Assembly (NCBI RefSeq): GCF_021513135.1
Contig: NZ_CP090981.1
Coordinates: 3,002,810-3,066,809, forward strand
Direction: 5' to 3'
From: Vibrio sp. SS-MA-C1-2
Lineage (GTDB): Bacteria; Pseudomonadota; Gammaproteobacteria; Enterobacterales; Vibrionaceae
DNA length: 64,000 bases
Positions 37,131 to 46,052 of the stretch are shown piece by piece. The stretch's first letter is position 1. Every line of letters starts with the position of its first letter. Below the pieces are notes generated by a model, which was not told the DNA's origin, searched no databases, and saw only the letters and a list, made by a program, of their open reading frames with translations. The translations under genes and the position numbers were made by a program.

Positions 37131-38267
37131 TTAATCAAAGAAGTAGTTTAAATTCTTTGTTTTATAATGAATCACATTGTCATTCTTTAAGGTTGGCTCT
37201 GAACGCAAACGATTACGTAAAAGATCGAATAATACACTCCAATCTTGAATATATTGTTTCTTTTTCTCATCAGAAAGCCAGCTTGCTTGAATTCCATTCA
37301 ACATGAGTTGTTTTATACTATCTAAATCAAAGCCAAAATCTTCACACATAACACGATAACAATTGGCACCCGTCGTATTATGAATGTGCCAATCATCCGT
37401 ACATGGGATAATAACAAGTCCAGCCTCAGCCATTTCGCGAATTGGGTGTTGAGATACCCACTCATGATAATCAGGCCATTGTTTCAGATAATATGTATTT
37501 GAAGGTATAACAGTAAAAGGGATGCCTTCTTGAGCATATTTCTCAGTTAACTCTGCATTATCAATAATTGTATAACCATGATCGATTCGATCGACATTGA
37601 TCAACTCAATACCACTTTCAACATTTCGCCAATGTAAACCAAACTCAGAACAGTGTGCTGTTGTTTTATAACCAAACTCTTGCGCTAATTGATAAGCTTT
37701 CCAGTAATGTTCTACCGGTGAATTTTGTTCTTTATAATCAATGCCAATACCAAGTACATACGGATGAGGATTATCAATCATCGCCTTTACCATGGTTATC
37801 GCTTCTTCCGGTGATTTTTCTCTATTAATCGATGGGATTAAGCGAATAATAATTGAGTGTTTTTCCTCAATATCATCTATGGCTTTAATCAAAGCGTTAG
37901 TGACAACTTTATAATCAAGTGTCGTATCGGAAGGGTTCCAAAAGGTTTCAATATATTTAATATGACTTTCAGCGGCATCTTCTGCAACTTCATTAAGAAC
38001 TCGACAATAATCTTCAGGTTCTTTCATTAACTGGTATAAGAAAGTTAATGCCTCTATTCCTCCTTTTGTCGTCGGCGTTTCATGTTGATATGCACGATAA
38101 TAACACTTTGCTTCATCTTCACTTAATTGAACCCCGTACTTGTTGGCAAAATCAAGCATCGTCTCCATTCTCACTCCACCAAGTAAATGATAGTGAAGAT
38201 CAACTTTAGGGATTTGATGAAAAAATTCATCCATGGTTAAACTTTTTTTGTCCATTCCTTTGCTCAT
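37131..38267 (-). CDS. add: Adenosine deaminase-like metal-dependent hydrolase
   Basis: A 378-residue member of the adenosine/AMP deaminase superfamily. All catalytic elements are present in divergent form: the metal site HYHLLGG (usual HxHLxG), the Glu/His region TTAHCSEFG (usual HAGE), RIDHG, the PSNTYY segment and the metal-binding DD in IPCTDDWH. These changes set it apart from ordinary Add, so substrate (adenosine, adenine or another purine) is uncertain; the purine permease next to it and the divergent LysR regulator support purine salvage. The ATG at 38267 is kept; ATG 38255 is an alternative. Confidence 0.82.
   Translation of the reverse strand: MSKGMDKKSLTMDEFFHQIPKVDLHYHLLGGVRMETMLDFANKYGVQLSEDEAKCYYRAYQHETPTTKGGIEALTFLYQLMKEPEDYCRVLNEVAEDAAESHIKYIETFWNPSDTTLDYKVVTNALIKAIDDIEEKHSIIIRLIPSINREKSPEEAITMVKAMIDNPHPYVLGIGIDYKEQNSPVEHYWKAYQLAQEFGYKTTAHCSEFGLHWRNVESGIELINVDRIDHGYTIIDNAELTEKYAQEGIPFTVIPSNTYYLKQWPDYHEWVSQHPIREMAEAGLVIIPCTDDWHIHNTTGANCYRVMCEDFGFDLDSIKQLMLNGIQASWLSDEKKKQYIQDWSVLFDLLRNRLRSEPTLKNDNVIHYKTKNLNYFFD
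37203..37218. promoter_or_regulatory. PurR-type box inside the 3' end of the deaminase gene
   Basis: ACGCAAACGATTACGT matches the glyA PurR box in 15 of 16 positions. It lies within codons for LRNRLR of the deaminase and 86 bp before the permease ATG, about the same spacing as the glyA box to its ATG. Confidence 0.5.
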
Positions 38268-38310
38268 AATCAGTTTTCATCATACGAGTATCATTGATAT
38301 TCAACAAATT

Positions 38311-38353
38311 GTGAAATGCCAATAATGCACAGACAATGCTAGAATGGCATCAC
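38311..38353. promoter_or_regulatory. Possible LysR operator between the deaminase and its regulator
   Basis: GTGAAATGCCA and TGGCATCAC form an interrupted inverted repeat in the 117-bp divergent gap. LysR regulators commonly bind such sites between themselves and their target genes. Confidence 0.4.
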
Positions 38354-38384
38354 TATCTTTTCTTGAAAGCATGGAGAGTTAAAA

Positions 38385-39302
38385 ATGGATATAAAGTGGT
38401 TAAAAGACTTTTTAGTGTTGTCAGAAGTCCGAAATTTTTCCCATGCTGCAAAATTAAGAAATATTACACAACCCGCATTTGGCCGACATATTAAAGCCTT
38501 AGAAGAGATGGTTGGTCAGCAACTTATTGATAGAAGCCGAACACCAATAAAATTAACATCGGAAGGGAAGCAGTTTCAACTTGTTGCAAAAAATATAATA
38601 TCTCAATTAGATGAGGGAATTAAAAAGATAAATGGCGAAGAAAGTAGTCCTTCTCAACCAATTAAAATAGCGGCTCCCCACACACTATCATCCTTTCCAC
38701 TTTTAAAGATCATCAATCAATATCAATCAATATATCAACATAAAATGATTATTGACATTTTAAGGGTCAATGAAGCGATTAAGGCTATATCTAATTCTCA
38801 TTGTGACTTCTATTTAGGTTTTGATAATGAAAAGTTGTTACAAACCCCATTTGAGCATAAATATATAGGTAAAGGTCATTTTCTTTTAGTCACCGCCAAC
38901 GATAATCACAATAAACCTTTATTTACTCCCTATCAGAATAAAAAAATTCCTATGATTGAGTACAGTCAAAATTCGTATGGTGCTAGAGCATTAGATACTT
39001 ATGTCGCTGAGAGTAAAAAATTAAATACTTATCCAGTGTTCGAAACCTCTCTTTGCCAATTACAAAAAGAACTCGTACTTTCGGGCCAAGGCATTGCATG
39101 GCTTCCTGATGTTTTAATTAATACTGAGTTAATGGAAGGAAAATTGACTGCCATTGACCCTGATAGTTACCAAATTCCATATCAAATTCGCTTATATCGC
39201 AATAGTTTAAAACTACATAAAAATGCTGAATTTTTTTGGCAACAACTTGACCAGATTGAACTCAATCTTAATAATAATGAGTTCAACGCTATACATACTT
39301 AG
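38385..39302 (+). CDS. LysR family transcriptional regulator
   Basis: A 305-residue LysR regulator with an N-terminal winged helix-turn-helix (FLVLSEVRNFSHAAKLRNITQPAFGRHIKALEE, in two stretches) and a C-terminal effector domain. It is transcribed away from the deaminase-permease pair, the normal LysR arrangement, so it probably controls those genes in response to a purine or related ligand. That target is inferred from position. GGAGAG precedes the ATG. Confidence 0.9.
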   Translation: MDIKWLKDFLVLSEVRNFSHAAKLRNITQPAFGRHIKALEEMVGQQLIDRSRTPIKLTSEGKQFQLVAKNIISQLDEGIKKINGEESSPSQPIKIAAPHTLSSFPLLKIINQYQSIYQHKMIIDILRVNEAIKAISNSHCDFYLGFDNEKLLQTPFEHKYIGKGHFLLVTANDNHNKPLFTPYQNKKIPMIEYSQNSYGARALDTYVAESKKLNTYPVFETSLCQLQKELVLSGQGIAWLPDVLINTELMEGKLTAIDPDSYQIPYQIRLYRNSLKLHKNAEFFWQQLDQIELNLNNNEFNAIHT

Positions 39303-39384
39303 TAGACAAAATCATAAAAAATATGAAAATTAGAATAAATATAGACTACTCTAATATGAATAATATTATCAATAGGATATAAAA

Positions 39385-39948
39385 ATGAAGACAATTAAAC
39401 GGACTTTAGCGGCAGCTCTACTTTTATCCTCACCTTTAGCCATGGCTGACTCTGCTGGTGCGATGTTCTCTAGTGTGGACGGCTTTAATGCTCCAGCTAA
39501 GAGTTCAGTATCAGGTGTTCGCTTAGCCATGCTACATGGTGAAGTCTCAGAGTTAAAAGGGGTCGACTTTTCTATTTTAGGGATGTCTGAAACGAATACG
39601 ACAACGGGTCTTAACTTCGGTCTATTTTTTGGTGCATCAAAAGTTAATACCAGCATGACCGGTGCGTCATTAGGTCTATTTAACTGGAATACAGGTCAAA
39701 CTAATGGTTTAAACTTTGGTTTAGTCAATATGACCAATAATGTAAAAGGTTTGAATTTTGGTACGATTAACTATTCTGAAGGTAACACCTTAGTTGATTT
39801 TGGTTTAGGCAATATATCTCAAGAATCTACCGTGCAATTTGGCTTTTTTAACATGACTAAGAAGATTGATGGTGTTCAAATTGGTTTATTAAACTGTGCT
39901 GATAATGGTTTCTTAAAATGTTTCCCTATCATTAACTTCCCTCTTTAA
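39385..39948 (+). CDS. Secreted repeat protein, first of two paralogs
   Basis: A 187-residue exported protein: Sec signal peptide (residues 1-21, cleavage after LAMA), then short repeats of the type GLNFGLxN (GLNFGLFFGASKVN, GASLGLFNWNTGQTNG, GLNFGLVNMTNNV, GLNFGTINYSEGN, GVQIGLLNCADNG). These recall the LA_2272-type surface repeat, which may form a beta-helix-like or beta-rich surface. The function is not recognised. AGGAT precedes the ATG. A closely similar gene follows 340 bp downstream. Confidence 0.75.
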   Translation: MKTIKRTLAAALLLSSPLAMADSAGAMFSSVDGFNAPAKSSVSGVRLAMLHGEVSELKGVDFSILGMSETNTTTGLNFGLFFGASKVNTSMTGASLGLFNWNTGQTNGLNFGLVNMTNNVKGLNFGTINYSEGNTLVDFGLGNISQESTVQFGFFNMTKKIDGVQIGLLNCADNGFLKCFPIINFPL

Positions 39949-39950
39949 GC

Positions 39951-40030
39951 TATACCGCCTTACTTGAAGTTGCTAAGTTGTTGGTGATATTCATTCGCCG
40001 CCTACTAGCAGCTCCAATTATTTTAGGTAA
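39951..40030 (-). repeat. Short ERIC-type repeat with internal deletion
   Basis: An 80-bp form from TATACCGCC to TTTTAGGTAA. The two arms are present, but about 48 bp of the middle are missing, joined at CATTCGCCGCCTACTAG. It lies between the two repeat-protein paralogs. Confidence 0.85.
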
Positions 40031-40050
40031 GATAAGTTAAACCAAAAAAG

Positions 40051-40098
40051 TAGAGCCATTATTTCTCAACTTAATCGAATTGTTGGATAATGGCTCTA
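40051..40098. terminator. Hairpin downstream of the first repeat-protein gene
   Basis: TAGAGCCATTAT pairs perfectly with ATAATGGCTCTA (12 bp, 24-base loop). The A run lies on the left, so the T tract favours termination on the minus strand; it may still end the plus-strand transcript weakly. Confidence 0.5.
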
Positions 40099-40287
40099 TT
40101 ATGTTAACAGGACAAAATCGTACTTTGCATAAAAATAAATTGAATAGAGATCATATTGTTAATCGCTAATCAATTTTTTATCTTTCTGAGTCATCGCTTA
40201 AATACCTACTTAGGACTAAAAAATAAAAGATAGTTGGCTATAATTTTTAAACTCTTTTTATTAATTGTGAAGTTTAAAAATATAATA

Positions 40288-40875
40288 ATGAATAAATTAA
40301 AACACACATTAGCAGCAACTCTCTTGCTCGCTTCCCCATTAGCGGTGGCAGAAACGGCTCCGGCGATGTTTTCTACCATTAATTACAATACACCTGATGC
40401 TCAAGAAGTCGAAGGGGTTCGTTTAGCTGTGCTACGTGGTACAGTTTCAGATCTAAAAGGGATTGATGTCTCTATTTTAGGTATGTCTGAAACGGATAAT
40501 ACTGTTGGTCTGAACTTTGGTTTGCTATTTGGTTCCTCAAAAATCAATAACAGCATGACGGGTGTATCTCTTGGAACCTTTAACTGGAACACCGGACAAA
40601 CCAACGGAGTAAACTTGGGTCTATTTAATATGACCAACAATGTTACCGGCATCAATATCGCCGCAATGAACTATTCAAAAGGCCACACTTTAGTTGATTT
40701 TGGTTTTGGTAATGTCTCTGAAAACTCAGCAGTACAATTAGGTTTCTTTAATGTCACGAAAGAGATTGATGGTGTTCAATTAGGTCTATTTAACTGTGCG
40801 GATAATGGCTTTGTTAAATGTTTCCGTTTATCAACTTCCCAGCTAAATTCTGGAAATAGATTGATTTATATTTAA
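40288..40875 (+). CDS. Secreted repeat protein, second paralog, with a shifted C-terminus
   Basis: The sister of the preceding protein: signal peptide MNKLKHTLAATLLLASPLAVA, then the same GLNFGL-type repeats (VGLNFGLLFGSSKINN, GVSLGTFNWNTGQTNG, GVQLGLFNCADNG). The ATG at 40288 is preferred because it starts a clean signal peptide; an in-frame upstream ATG at 40234 is less likely. The paralog ends CFPIINFPL. Here the frame reads CFRLSTSQL instead, while a +1 frame would read FINFPAKFWK and stop at 40859. One C seems missing near 40824. Function unknown. Confidence 0.72.
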   Translation: MNKLKHTLAATLLLASPLAVAETAPAMFSTINYNTPDAQEVEGVRLAVLRGTVSDLKGIDVSILGMSETDNTVGLNFGLLFGSSKINNSMTGVSLGTFNWNTGQTNGVNLGLFNMTNNVTGINIAAMNYSKGHTLVDFGFGNVSENSAVQLGFFNVTKEIDGVQLGLFNCADNGFVKCFRLSTSQLNSGNRLIYI

Positions 40876-40891
40876 TTTACATTGCACCAAT

Positions 40892-40928
40892 AAGATAAGC
40901 ACAACATGATGTTCTGCTTATCTTTTTT
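40892..40928. terminator. Bidirectional terminator between the repeat-protein and metalloprotease genes
   Basis: AAGATAAGC pairs with GCTTATCTT around an inner AACAT/ATGTT pair and is followed by a T run. It serves convergent genes. Confidence 0.85.
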
Positions 40929-40952
40929 ATCCTATATTTAAAATCATTTGAA

Positions 40953-42716
40953 TTAATTAATCTGACTCCAATCTTCCCCATTAAATCGAAACATCGTCGT
41001 TTTATCTTTTATTAAGGTTTCTTTATCTTGACCATTATAATGGACATAAGAGGCATAACCCGCATGACGAGTAAAGTGAACCTCTTGACCTACTTCTACA
41101 CCCAGCGTTGGTAAATGAAAATCTTTTACCCATGAGCCATCCACGGTTGTCACATAAACGATTGGACTTGATTCTAGGTAACGGACAATCTGCTCATTAA
41201 AGCTCTCTAAAGCCGGCTGCGTATTGATTTCAGTTACAAAATTAAGTGGCACCGTTGCCATCTGCTGACCTGTATCAGTATAAAAGGAGGCATAAACATC
41301 TGCTTTGGGCTGTTGTAAAAATTGAATACTAACTTGATGAGTGCCACTTTCAGTCACTTCAACATCCAGATCTGTTGTACTTAATAACCTAAGATTAATA
41401 TTATTACTTTCACCATAGAGTTCAAATTGATAGCGATTGCTTTCAGCGTCATACTTATCGATAACCAATAACTCAGATGGAATATAGTCTTTATCAATGT
41501 CAGCGCGATAATAGTTCACAAATTTTTCGCCAAAGAGATCATCGATACCTTTGGTTGAAGCCCAACCTGAATCATGACTGAAGCCATAATTATGATAAAT
41601 CTCATGCATTAACGCTTGTGCACCTTCAATTTGTTTTAAATGAGTTCCTGTATTGATGTACTCCATTAATTCAGGGTGCATCCAAACTGTTGAAAATTGT
41701 TGTTCCGCATGACTCTCTTTCTGATTGAGGGGACCTCCCGTGGCAATTCCCCAAATATCGCTATCCATCCATAGGGTCGTCGTAACACCAGAAATTGATT
41801 TAGCAAAATAAGTATCAATGGCGTATTTCTCTGTACCACCGCGATAATTAAAGCACTTTCGATTATCTTCACAAATAAGATTTAAACGTTGATAGACTTC
41901 ATCCAACATATTAGGATGATTCATCATATAACGCTCATAAATATGCGCTCGTTCTGCATTGTCTCTTTCTATTTTATTCAGATAGTTAGAGTTACTGGTT
42001 TGGCTACTATTTCCTCTTTCACCTCGATAATTGATGATTGAATTAGCAATAGATTGTGAGTGAATAAATTCAGCTTGATGCCAATAAGCTGGCAAAGTAG
42101 CCAAAGAATAAGCATCCAAAGAAGGCGTTAGTTCTAAACGATAGATATTCCCTTTAGATTGAAGATAAATTTCATTTAAACGATAAGGGGTTTTATTGAT
42201 TAATTGACCTGCTTTAATCTCAATATTATCTAATCGAATAAGATCAGGGACGATTGGTAGTTTTTGATTATCGGTTAAAGTTAGATAATCACGATGAACT
42301 TGTTTAGCTTCACTCTGTGTTAGTTCAACCTCTAATCGTCGATTGACTTTATATTGCACCTCTTGTGGGGGTTGTTGTACATCCTCTTGTTCAGAATTGA
42401 TACACAGGTTTGATTCAATAAGAGGCAACCAAGCTGTGGCACCCCATCCAGATTCAACTGGCAGCTGAGCCGCATCAACTGATGGGATATCTGTGGCTCC
42501 AACCCACCATTTAGCTCGGTAATGTACTTGATCGTAACAAACCTCTTCATCACCTAAATAACTTTTCGCTTGCCACTCATTAATCATCATTGAACTAAGA
42601 CTTGGAAAACTAATCGTTGATAACGTTATTATCGATAAAGAAAGTATTGATAAAGATAATCCAGATAATTCTGGAAAAGAAAGAATATTCCTTTTATTCA
42701 TTATATTTACTACCAT
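40953..42716 (-). CDS. Secreted zinc metalloprotease with an N-terminal chitin-binding-like module
   Basis: A 587-residue exported protein. The N-terminus is long and hydrophobic (signal-like, about 10-45). A short module WQAKSYLGDEEVCYDQVHYRAKWWVGAT (two adjoining halves) resembles a CBM5/12 chitin-binding fold. The catalytic site HEIYHNYGFSH (His371, Glu372, His375, His381) is the extended HExxHxxGxxH zinc motif; HNYG suggests the M66 (StcE/TagA) group, a tentative placement. The C-terminal 200 residues look like beta-rich binding domains. It is divergent from a chitin-active LPMO, suggesting a shared role in mucin, chitin or host-surface breakdown. Family assignment remains uncertain. Confidence 0.75.
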   Translation of the reverse strand: MVVNIMNKRNILSFPELSGLSLSILSLSIITLSTISFPSLSSMMINEWQAKSYLGDEEVCYDQVHYRAKWWVGATDIPSVDAAQLPVESGWGATAWLPLIESNLCINSEQEDVQQPPQEVQYKVNRRLEVELTQSEAKQVHRDYLTLTDNQKLPIVPDLIRLDNIEIKAGQLINKTPYRLNEIYLQSKGNIYRLELTPSLDAYSLATLPAYWHQAEFIHSQSIANSIINYRGERGNSSQTSNSNYLNKIERDNAERAHIYERYMMNHPNMLDEVYQRLNLICEDNRKCFNYRGGTEKYAIDTYFAKSISGVTTTLWMDSDIWGIATGGPLNQKESHAEQQFSTVWMHPELMEYINTGTHLKQIEGAQALMHEIYHNYGFSHDSGWASTKGIDDLFGEKFVNYYRADIDKDYIPSELLVIDKYDAESNRYQFELYGESNNINLRLLSTTDLDVEVTESGTHQVSIQFLQQPKADVYASFYTDTGQQMATVPLNFVTEINTQPALESFNEQIVRYLESSPIVYVTTVDGSWVKDFHLPTLGVEVGQEVHFTRHAGYASYVHYNGQDKETLIKDKTTMFRFNGEDWSQIN

Positions 42717-43077
42717 AGTTATTATTTCACTCTTACACTTATCCCCTTAAGAATATAAATAAAAGCAAAGAAAATGGATTTATTAAATAAACCCATCATT
42801 TGATGATATACATACACAAATATAACACAGTAAAAATGAAAAATTAAAAAATACATTTAAAACAATCGATTAATAAAAACTTAAGAATAAGAAAAAATTC
42901 ATAAACAAGTGAAACACTTAAACACAAAATGTAAATAATAAAAATTTATAAATAAGAATATTATAGTTAAATATACATATTCACCATGGTAAATTATTTA
43001 TCGCTCATTTCTGATAAGCATAAAAAATAATATTTAAACATTAACTATATGATTTTAATTAAAATGGAGTTTATTTA
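42717..43077. other. AT-rich divergent intergenic region metalloprotease / LPMO
   Basis: This 361-bp gap is extremely A/T-rich and contains the two divergent promoters. No operator, small gene or repeat is recognised. The composition could favour binding by H-NS-like proteins. Confidence 0.5.
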
Positions 43078-44373
43078 ATGAAACGTTCTTTATTATCTCT
43101 AGCACCACTTTCAGCATTAATATTTTCAGCTTTACATTCTGGTGATACTCAAGCTCATGGTTGGAGTACTTATCCAGAAGCTCGCCAATCTGTCTGTTAT
43201 CAACAAGGGGGAATTTGGTATGGTACCCCGCCCTCTAAAGGGTGTGAAACAGCAAAAAATGAATCCGGTTCTTATCCATTTGTTCAGCGTAATGAGTTCT
43301 CTATCAATATTCCTGACTACAATAATCAAGCCACTGTTGAGGCTATGATTCCGAATGGAACGTTGTGTCACGCAAATGACAGCCGTAAATCAGGCATGAG
43401 TTCTGAAACTGATTTTGATGCATGGACACGCACAGAGATGGCACCGGGCGTCTTTACCTACACATTTAATGCAACAGCCCCACATAATCCAAGTTTTTGG
43501 CAGTTTTATATGACCAAACAAGGTTGGAATCACGAAGATGGATTAGGTTGGGATGATCTTGAATTAATTCATGAGTCATCTGGTTCGGTCAGTGCTAACT
43601 ATTCAACTCAAGTGACGATTCCTTCCAACCGGTCTGGTGATCACATCTTTTTCTCACGCTGGCAACGTATTGATGCCGTTGGTGAAGGTTTCTATAACTG
43701 TAGTGATATTACTGTCGTTAATGATGCCGTGACACCACCGATTCCCGATCCTGAACCAGAGTCAGAACAAAATCTTATCCAAGGTGGTGAGTTCAATCCT
43801 CAGTTCAATGTTTCTGAAGGTGATTTTGTTATTTTTGAAGTGTTGAATAAATATGGTGAGGTACATACTACGCATTCAATTGAGATTACTGATAAAAACT
43901 TAACCAATTACCCATCAATCCTTGCTGCTGATGTGAATGGTTACTATCAAGTTAATCACACAAGTAACCTATTTATTGGTGCTTGGCATGCTGAAATGAA
44001 CCATTATATGTATTTCCAAGATGGCTCACCAAACTACTTTAACTCAAAAGATAGCCGTGCGTCATTTAGGCTTTCTCATCAAATAAAAGAGACTACGCCA
44101 CCAGAAACAGCAGCCATTATTGAATTACAAGAGTTTAAAAAAGCGGATGACAATTATTTTGAGCATGGTGATTTTGTGATGATTGATGTCGGTGGCGCAA
44201 CGACCTTCAAAGCTCAAGAAATGTCTGGTACTGGTTTAAATCATGCTCCTGTTGTTGATCAAGGTATCTATATTGCAACAGGCACGATTCATTCGTCCAC
44301 TTTACCCGTTGAAGTTATCATGAAAATAACTGCAGATAATAAAGAGGAGATTATCTCATTTTTTGTTGAATAA
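43078..44373 (+). CDS. AA10 lytic polysaccharide monooxygenase, GbpA-like chitin-binding protein
   Basis: A 431-residue secreted protein. The signal peptide ends DTQA, so the mature protein begins at His27 (HGWSTYPEARQSVCYQ), the first copper ligand of the histidine brace. The second is probably His136 in TAPHNPSFWQFYMTKQGW. This AA10 domain oxidatively cleaves chitin or related polymers. After a PIPDPEPESE linker come a GbpA-domain-2-like region (GEFNPQFNVSEGDFVIFEVLN) and a C-terminal domain. It is shorter than Vibrio GbpA and has no obvious CBM5/12 tail. A role in colonising chitin or mucus surfaces is inferred. Confidence 0.88.
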   Translation: MKRSLLSLAPLSALIFSALHSGDTQAHGWSTYPEARQSVCYQQGGIWYGTPPSKGCETAKNESGSYPFVQRNEFSINIPDYNNQATVEAMIPNGTLCHANDSRKSGMSSETDFDAWTRTEMAPGVFTYTFNATAPHNPSFWQFYMTKQGWNHEDGLGWDDLELIHESSGSVSANYSTQVTIPSNRSGDHIFFSRWQRIDAVGEGFYNCSDITVVNDAVTPPIPDPEPESEQNLIQGGEFNPQFNVSEGDFVIFEVLNKYGEVHTTHSIEITDKNLTNYPSILAADVNGYYQVNHTSNLFIGAWHAEMNHYMYFQDGSPNYFNSKDSRASFRLSHQIKETTPPETAAIIELQEFKKADDNYFEHGDFVMIDVGGATTFKAQEMSGTGLNHAPVVDQGIYIATGTIHSSTLPVEVIMKITADNKEEIISFFVE

Positions 44374-44408
44374 AATTTAAACCATAGCAATCACCTTAAA
44401 TTAATAAC

Positions 44409-44447
44409 AGCTCATCGACTTCGAATAAAAAGTCGATGAGCTTTTTT
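44409..44447 (+). terminator. Rho-independent terminator of the LPMO gene
   Basis: AGCTCATCGACTT pairs perfectly with AAGTCGATGAGCT and is followed by TTTTTTG; it lies 36 bp after the stop. Confidence 0.92.
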
Positions 44448-44463
44448 GTTTTTAATCGAAAAG

Positions 44464-44589
44464 ATCTCAAAGTTAATTGGAGTGTCTAGTAGACGGCAAG
44501 TGAGTGAGGCCCCATGAATATAGGTGCGCTATATGATTGAGGCGAACGAACGTAGCCAACAACCAACAACTTCAAGTAAGAAGGGGATA
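44464..44589 (+). repeat. ERIC-type palindromic repeat, full length, opposite orientation
   Basis: About 126 bp with the blocks GGCAAGTGAGTGAGGCCCC, GAACGTAGCCAACAACC and CTTCAAGTAAGAAGGGG. The left arm is diverged. It fills most of the 319-bp gap before the MFS gene. Confidence 0.85.
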
Positions 44590-44692
44590 GTAACATAAAA
44601 TAAGAAAGGTATAATCCAAGCTTACTTTGCTTATAACTATTAAAAATAACTAATTATAGCGCCTGAAGATCTGGGACGATAAAAGAGAGTTT

Positions 44693-45910
44693 ATGAATAA
44701 ACAACAAACTAGCGAAGGGACATTTCGCTTCTTAATTACCATTGTATTTCTTGCTGCTGCAATGGAAACTGATATTTACTTGCCAGCCTTTCCCGATATG
44801 ATGGTGGCTTATAATACGAATGAAGTAATGATCCAACGGATATTGAGTTTTAACTTTCTCGGTATCTGTTTGTCATCATTAGTTTATGGCCCTTTATCTG
44901 ACTCTTTTGGCCGAAAAAAGATCCTTAATGTTGGTTATCTCATTTTTATTATTGCTAGCTTTGGTTGTGTCTTTGCCAATACCATTGAAACCTTAATCGT
45001 GTTTCGTTTTATTCAAGGTTTTGGTAGTGCCGCTTGTATGATTGTTGGCTCTGCGATGATATTTGATCGCTTCACTTCAGATAAAGCAGCAAAAGTCATT
45101 GGTGACTTAAATAGTTTAGTGGTGAGCATTTTGGCTTTTGCACCAATGCTTGGTGGCTGGATCAATCTAACATTTGGATACCATTATAATTTCTTATTTA
45201 TCGCGGTATTAACGTTAGTTACTGGCGCAATGAGCTATATTTTATTGCCAGAAACATTAGTCGAAGAAAAAAGAAAACCCTTATCAATGAAAACAATCTC
45301 TAATGATTATAAAATCGTATTAAAGAGTGGTGACTTTTGGACTAACTGTATGATCGTCAGCTTTATGTTTTCAGGGTACATTATTTTCGTATCCAATATG
45401 TCGATTCTATTTATTAACTATTTAAATGTGAATGAAAATACATTCCCCTATTATCAAGTCGCCTTATTGGTCTCTTTTGTTCTTTCCAGTGTTAATAGTG
45501 GTCGCTTGATTGACCGCTTTGGCTCAGAGAGAATGAAGAATATTGGCTTATGTTTAATGTCGATAGCCACCATGGCACTTGTTCTTTTACCCTCATCATT
45601 ACAAAGTTCTCCCTTGATTATTACCGCCGTCATGACGGGTTACTCATTTGGAGCAGGCTTTTGTATCGGAATATTCTTTGCTAAATCGATGGATGCTTGC
45701 CCTGATCAAACCGGTGTTAGCGCTTCACTAGTCACCGCGATTCGTTTAGTGGTTGTCGCTATTTTAATTGATGTAAGTAGCGGACTATTTGATGGTACAT
45801 CAACCTCTGTTATTAATATGGTGGGATTATGTATGGCTTCCGCCGTTTTGATTTACTTAGGAAACCTCTATTATAAAAAGAAGCTAATCCAATCGATAAC
45901 ACCATATTAA
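44693..45910 (+). CDS. MFS multidrug transporter, Bcr/CflA family
   Basis: A 405-residue inner-membrane drug:H+ antiporter of the 12-helix Bcr/CflA group. Typical markers are METDIYLPAFPDMM in helix 1, the motif-A loop GPLSDSFGRKKIL, the FRFIQGFGSAACMIVG helix and the PMLGGWI antiporter motif. Substrates are unknown; homologues export bicyclomycin, chloramphenicol or sulfonamides. AGAGAG precedes the ATG. It stands alone between terminators. Confidence 0.9.
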   Translation: MNKQQTSEGTFRFLITIVFLAAAMETDIYLPAFPDMMVAYNTNEVMIQRILSFNFLGICLSSLVYGPLSDSFGRKKILNVGYLIFIIASFGCVFANTIETLIVFRFIQGFGSAACMIVGSAMIFDRFTSDKAAKVIGDLNSLVVSILAFAPMLGGWINLTFGYHYNFLFIAVLTLVTGAMSYILLPETLVEEKRKPLSMKTISNDYKIVLKSGDFWTNCMIVSFMFSGYIIFVSNMSILFINYLNVNENTFPYYQVALLVSFVLSSVNSGRLIDRFGSERMKNIGLCLMSIATMALVLLPSSLQSSPLIITAVMTGYSFGAGFCIGIFFAKSMDACPDQTGVSASLVTAIRLVVVAILIDVSSGLFDGTSTSVINMVGLCMASAVLIYLGNLYYKKKLIQSITPY

Positions 45911-45958
45911 GCAATAATATAACGGCTCTCTCTATCAAAACGTCACCCGATATAAAAG

Positions 45959-45989
45959 AAAACAGCCATCATCAAGAATGGCTGTTTTT
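45959..45989. terminator. Bidirectional terminator between the MFS and LamG-nuclease genes
   Basis: AAAACAGCCAT pairs with ATGGCTGTTTT across a short loop, with A and T runs on both sides. Confidence 0.9.
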
Positions 45990-46052
45990 ATCACCCTCTT
46001 GTGAGGATTAAGTTTATAACATTGATTTTGAAAGCGATATCAACATCCTATA

